A stretch of DNA of 7,683 nt from an uncultured bacterium (lineage in GTDB: Bacteria > Pseudomonadota > Alphaproteobacteria > SP197), in assembly GCA_938014945.1 (NCBI GenBank), contig CALLQH010000392.1, positions 1 to 7,683 of the forward strand, written 5' to 3'. A model generated the notes under the pieces. The model saw nothing but the letters and a program-made list of their open reading frames with translations, searched no databases and had not been told where the DNA came from. The position numbers were made by a program, and so were the translations under genes. This document shows, piece by piece, positions 6,843 to 7,683 of this stretch (the stretch's first letter is position 1; every line of letters starts with the position of its first letter).

Positions 6843-7683
6843 ATGAGCGACCAAACGCAAGCTGCTGGGGCGTATTCCGGCGCCGAGGAGAAGACCTCCT
6901 TCGGCTTCAAGCTACGGGCGTTGTTTCTGAAGCACGAGTGGCTGCGCGGCTATCTGCTGCTGTCGCCGACGCTTCTGGTGATGATCTGTCTGATGTGCGT
7001 TCCGCTGTTCATGCTGGTCGCATACAGCTTCTGGACGCAGAACTACCTCGACATCGATCACACGCCGACCCTGGCCAACTACGAGGCCTATTTCCAGAAG
7101 CCGATCTATGCGGCTCTGATGTTCAAATCGATCCGGATGTCGCTCTACTGCACCTTTGCGACCCTGGTCCTGGCCTATCCGATGGCCTACTTCATCGCCT
7201 TCAAGGTCAAGAAGAACAAGCTGATCTGGCTGATCCTGATCACCGTTCCCTTCTGGACCAGCTACCTGCTCCGGGTCTTCGCCTGGAAGGTCATCCTGGG
7301 CTTCAACGGCGTCATCAACTCGGGCCTCATCAGCCTGGGCATTCTGAACGAGCCGCTTGAGTTCCTTCTCTACAATCCAACCGCGGTGGTGCTGACGCTG
7401 GCCCATGCCTGGGCCGCCTTCGCCATCCTTCCGATTTACGTTTCGCTGGAAAAGATCGACCGCTCGCTGCTCGAGGCGGCGACGGATCTGGGCGACACGC
7501 CCAGGGAGCGCTTCTGGCGCGTCACCTGGCCGCTGTCGCTTCCCGGCGTGATCGCCGCGGGCCTCCTCGTCTTCATCCCGACCGTGGGTGACTACGTGAC
7601 GCCCAAGCTGGTGGGTGGCACCACCGGCATCATGATCGGCAACATCGTGCAGTCGCAGTTCGGCAAGGCCAACAACTGGCCCA
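6843..7683 (+). CDS. ABC transporter permease, PotB-like (3' truncated)
   Basis: The frame is open from ATG 6843 to the right edge, giving 280 residues with no stop. A TGA at 6837-6839 excludes any earlier in-frame start. The ribosome binding site is poor: GAGG (6838-6841) is only one base from the ATG. The protein has a cytoplasmic N-terminus and then hydrophobic segments at about 37-63, 100-121, 127-150, 178-200 and 233-249. This matches the first permease (PotB/HisM type) of spermidine/putrescine-family importers. A typical EAA loop lies at 211-234: EAATDLG, nine residues, then VTWPLSLPG. This is the cytoplasmic helix that docks on the ATPase. The segment IPTVGDYVTPKLVGG is also characteristic of PotB-type permeases. 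Only a few dozen C-terminal residues are likely to be missing. It follows the binding-protein gene and would form the channel with a second permease expected beyond the window. Confidence 0.93.
   Translation, partial: MSDQTQAAGAYSGAEEKTSFGFKLRALFLKHEWLRGYLLLSPTLLVMICLMCVPLFMLVAYSFWTQNYLDIDHTPTLANYEAYFQKPIYAALMFKSIRMSLYCTFATLVLAYPMAYFIAFKVKKNKLIWLILITVPFWTSYLLRVFAWKVILGFNGVINSGLISLGILNEPLEFLLYNPTAVVLTLAHAWAAFAILPIYVSLEKIDRSLLEAATDLGDTPRERFWRVTWPLSLPGVIAAGLLVFIPTVGDYVTPKLVGGTTGIMIGNIVQSQFGKANNWP

Overview
The window is GC-rich DNA, apparently a chromosomal segment of an alphaproteobacterium. Supporting signs are a CIRCE-controlled groES-groEL operon, a DUF3309 mini-membrane protein of a type common in that class, a twin-arginine-exported PotD-like binding protein, and GC-ending codons in every gene. 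I see no insertion sequence, phage gene, CRISPR array, rRNA or tRNA. The genus cannot be fixed from this sequence.

Layout, left to right. (1) 1-1464, plus strand: the C-terminal part of a protein resembling the large (beta) subunit of N,N-dimethylformamidase, cut by the left edge. (2) 1465-1816, plus strand: a perfect GC hairpin, then two tiny membrane-protein genes in tandem, one of 24 codons with a strong ribosome binding site and one of 51 codons (DUF3309 type). (3) 1838-1865: a 12-bp terminator hairpin between convergent genes. It serves groEL best, because the T-run lies on the minus-strand side. (4) 1893-3918, minus strand: groES then groEL, with a promoter and a CIRCE operator (HrcA site) upstream of groES. 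(5) 3995-4496: a very GC-rich divergent intergenic region with groESL regulatory DNA at one end and a candidate promoter for a lipoprotein gene at the other. (6) 4497-5309, plus strand: an unrecognised 270-residue lipoprotein with a textbook lipobox. (7) 5527-7683, plus strand: the start of an ABC importer operon of the spermidine/putrescine (PotD/PotB) superfamily. It has a Tat-exported binding protein, a strong intercistronic hairpin, and the first permease, which runs off the right edge.

How the parts relate. GroES and GroEL form the protein-folding chamber and should be induced together when HrcA leaves CIRCE. The binding protein would capture a small substrate in the periplasm and deliver it to the permease. 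The second permease and the ATPase presumably lie beyond the right edge. The hairpin between the first two genes suits the usual excess of binding protein over membrane subunits. The amidase-like gene, the mini-membrane genes, the lipoprotein and the transporter are separate transcription units as far as can be seen. I find no convincing sign of an undescribed defence or mobile system. The points most worth a second look are the 24-codon gene, the altered ligand pocket of the binding protein, and the unclassified lipoprotein.
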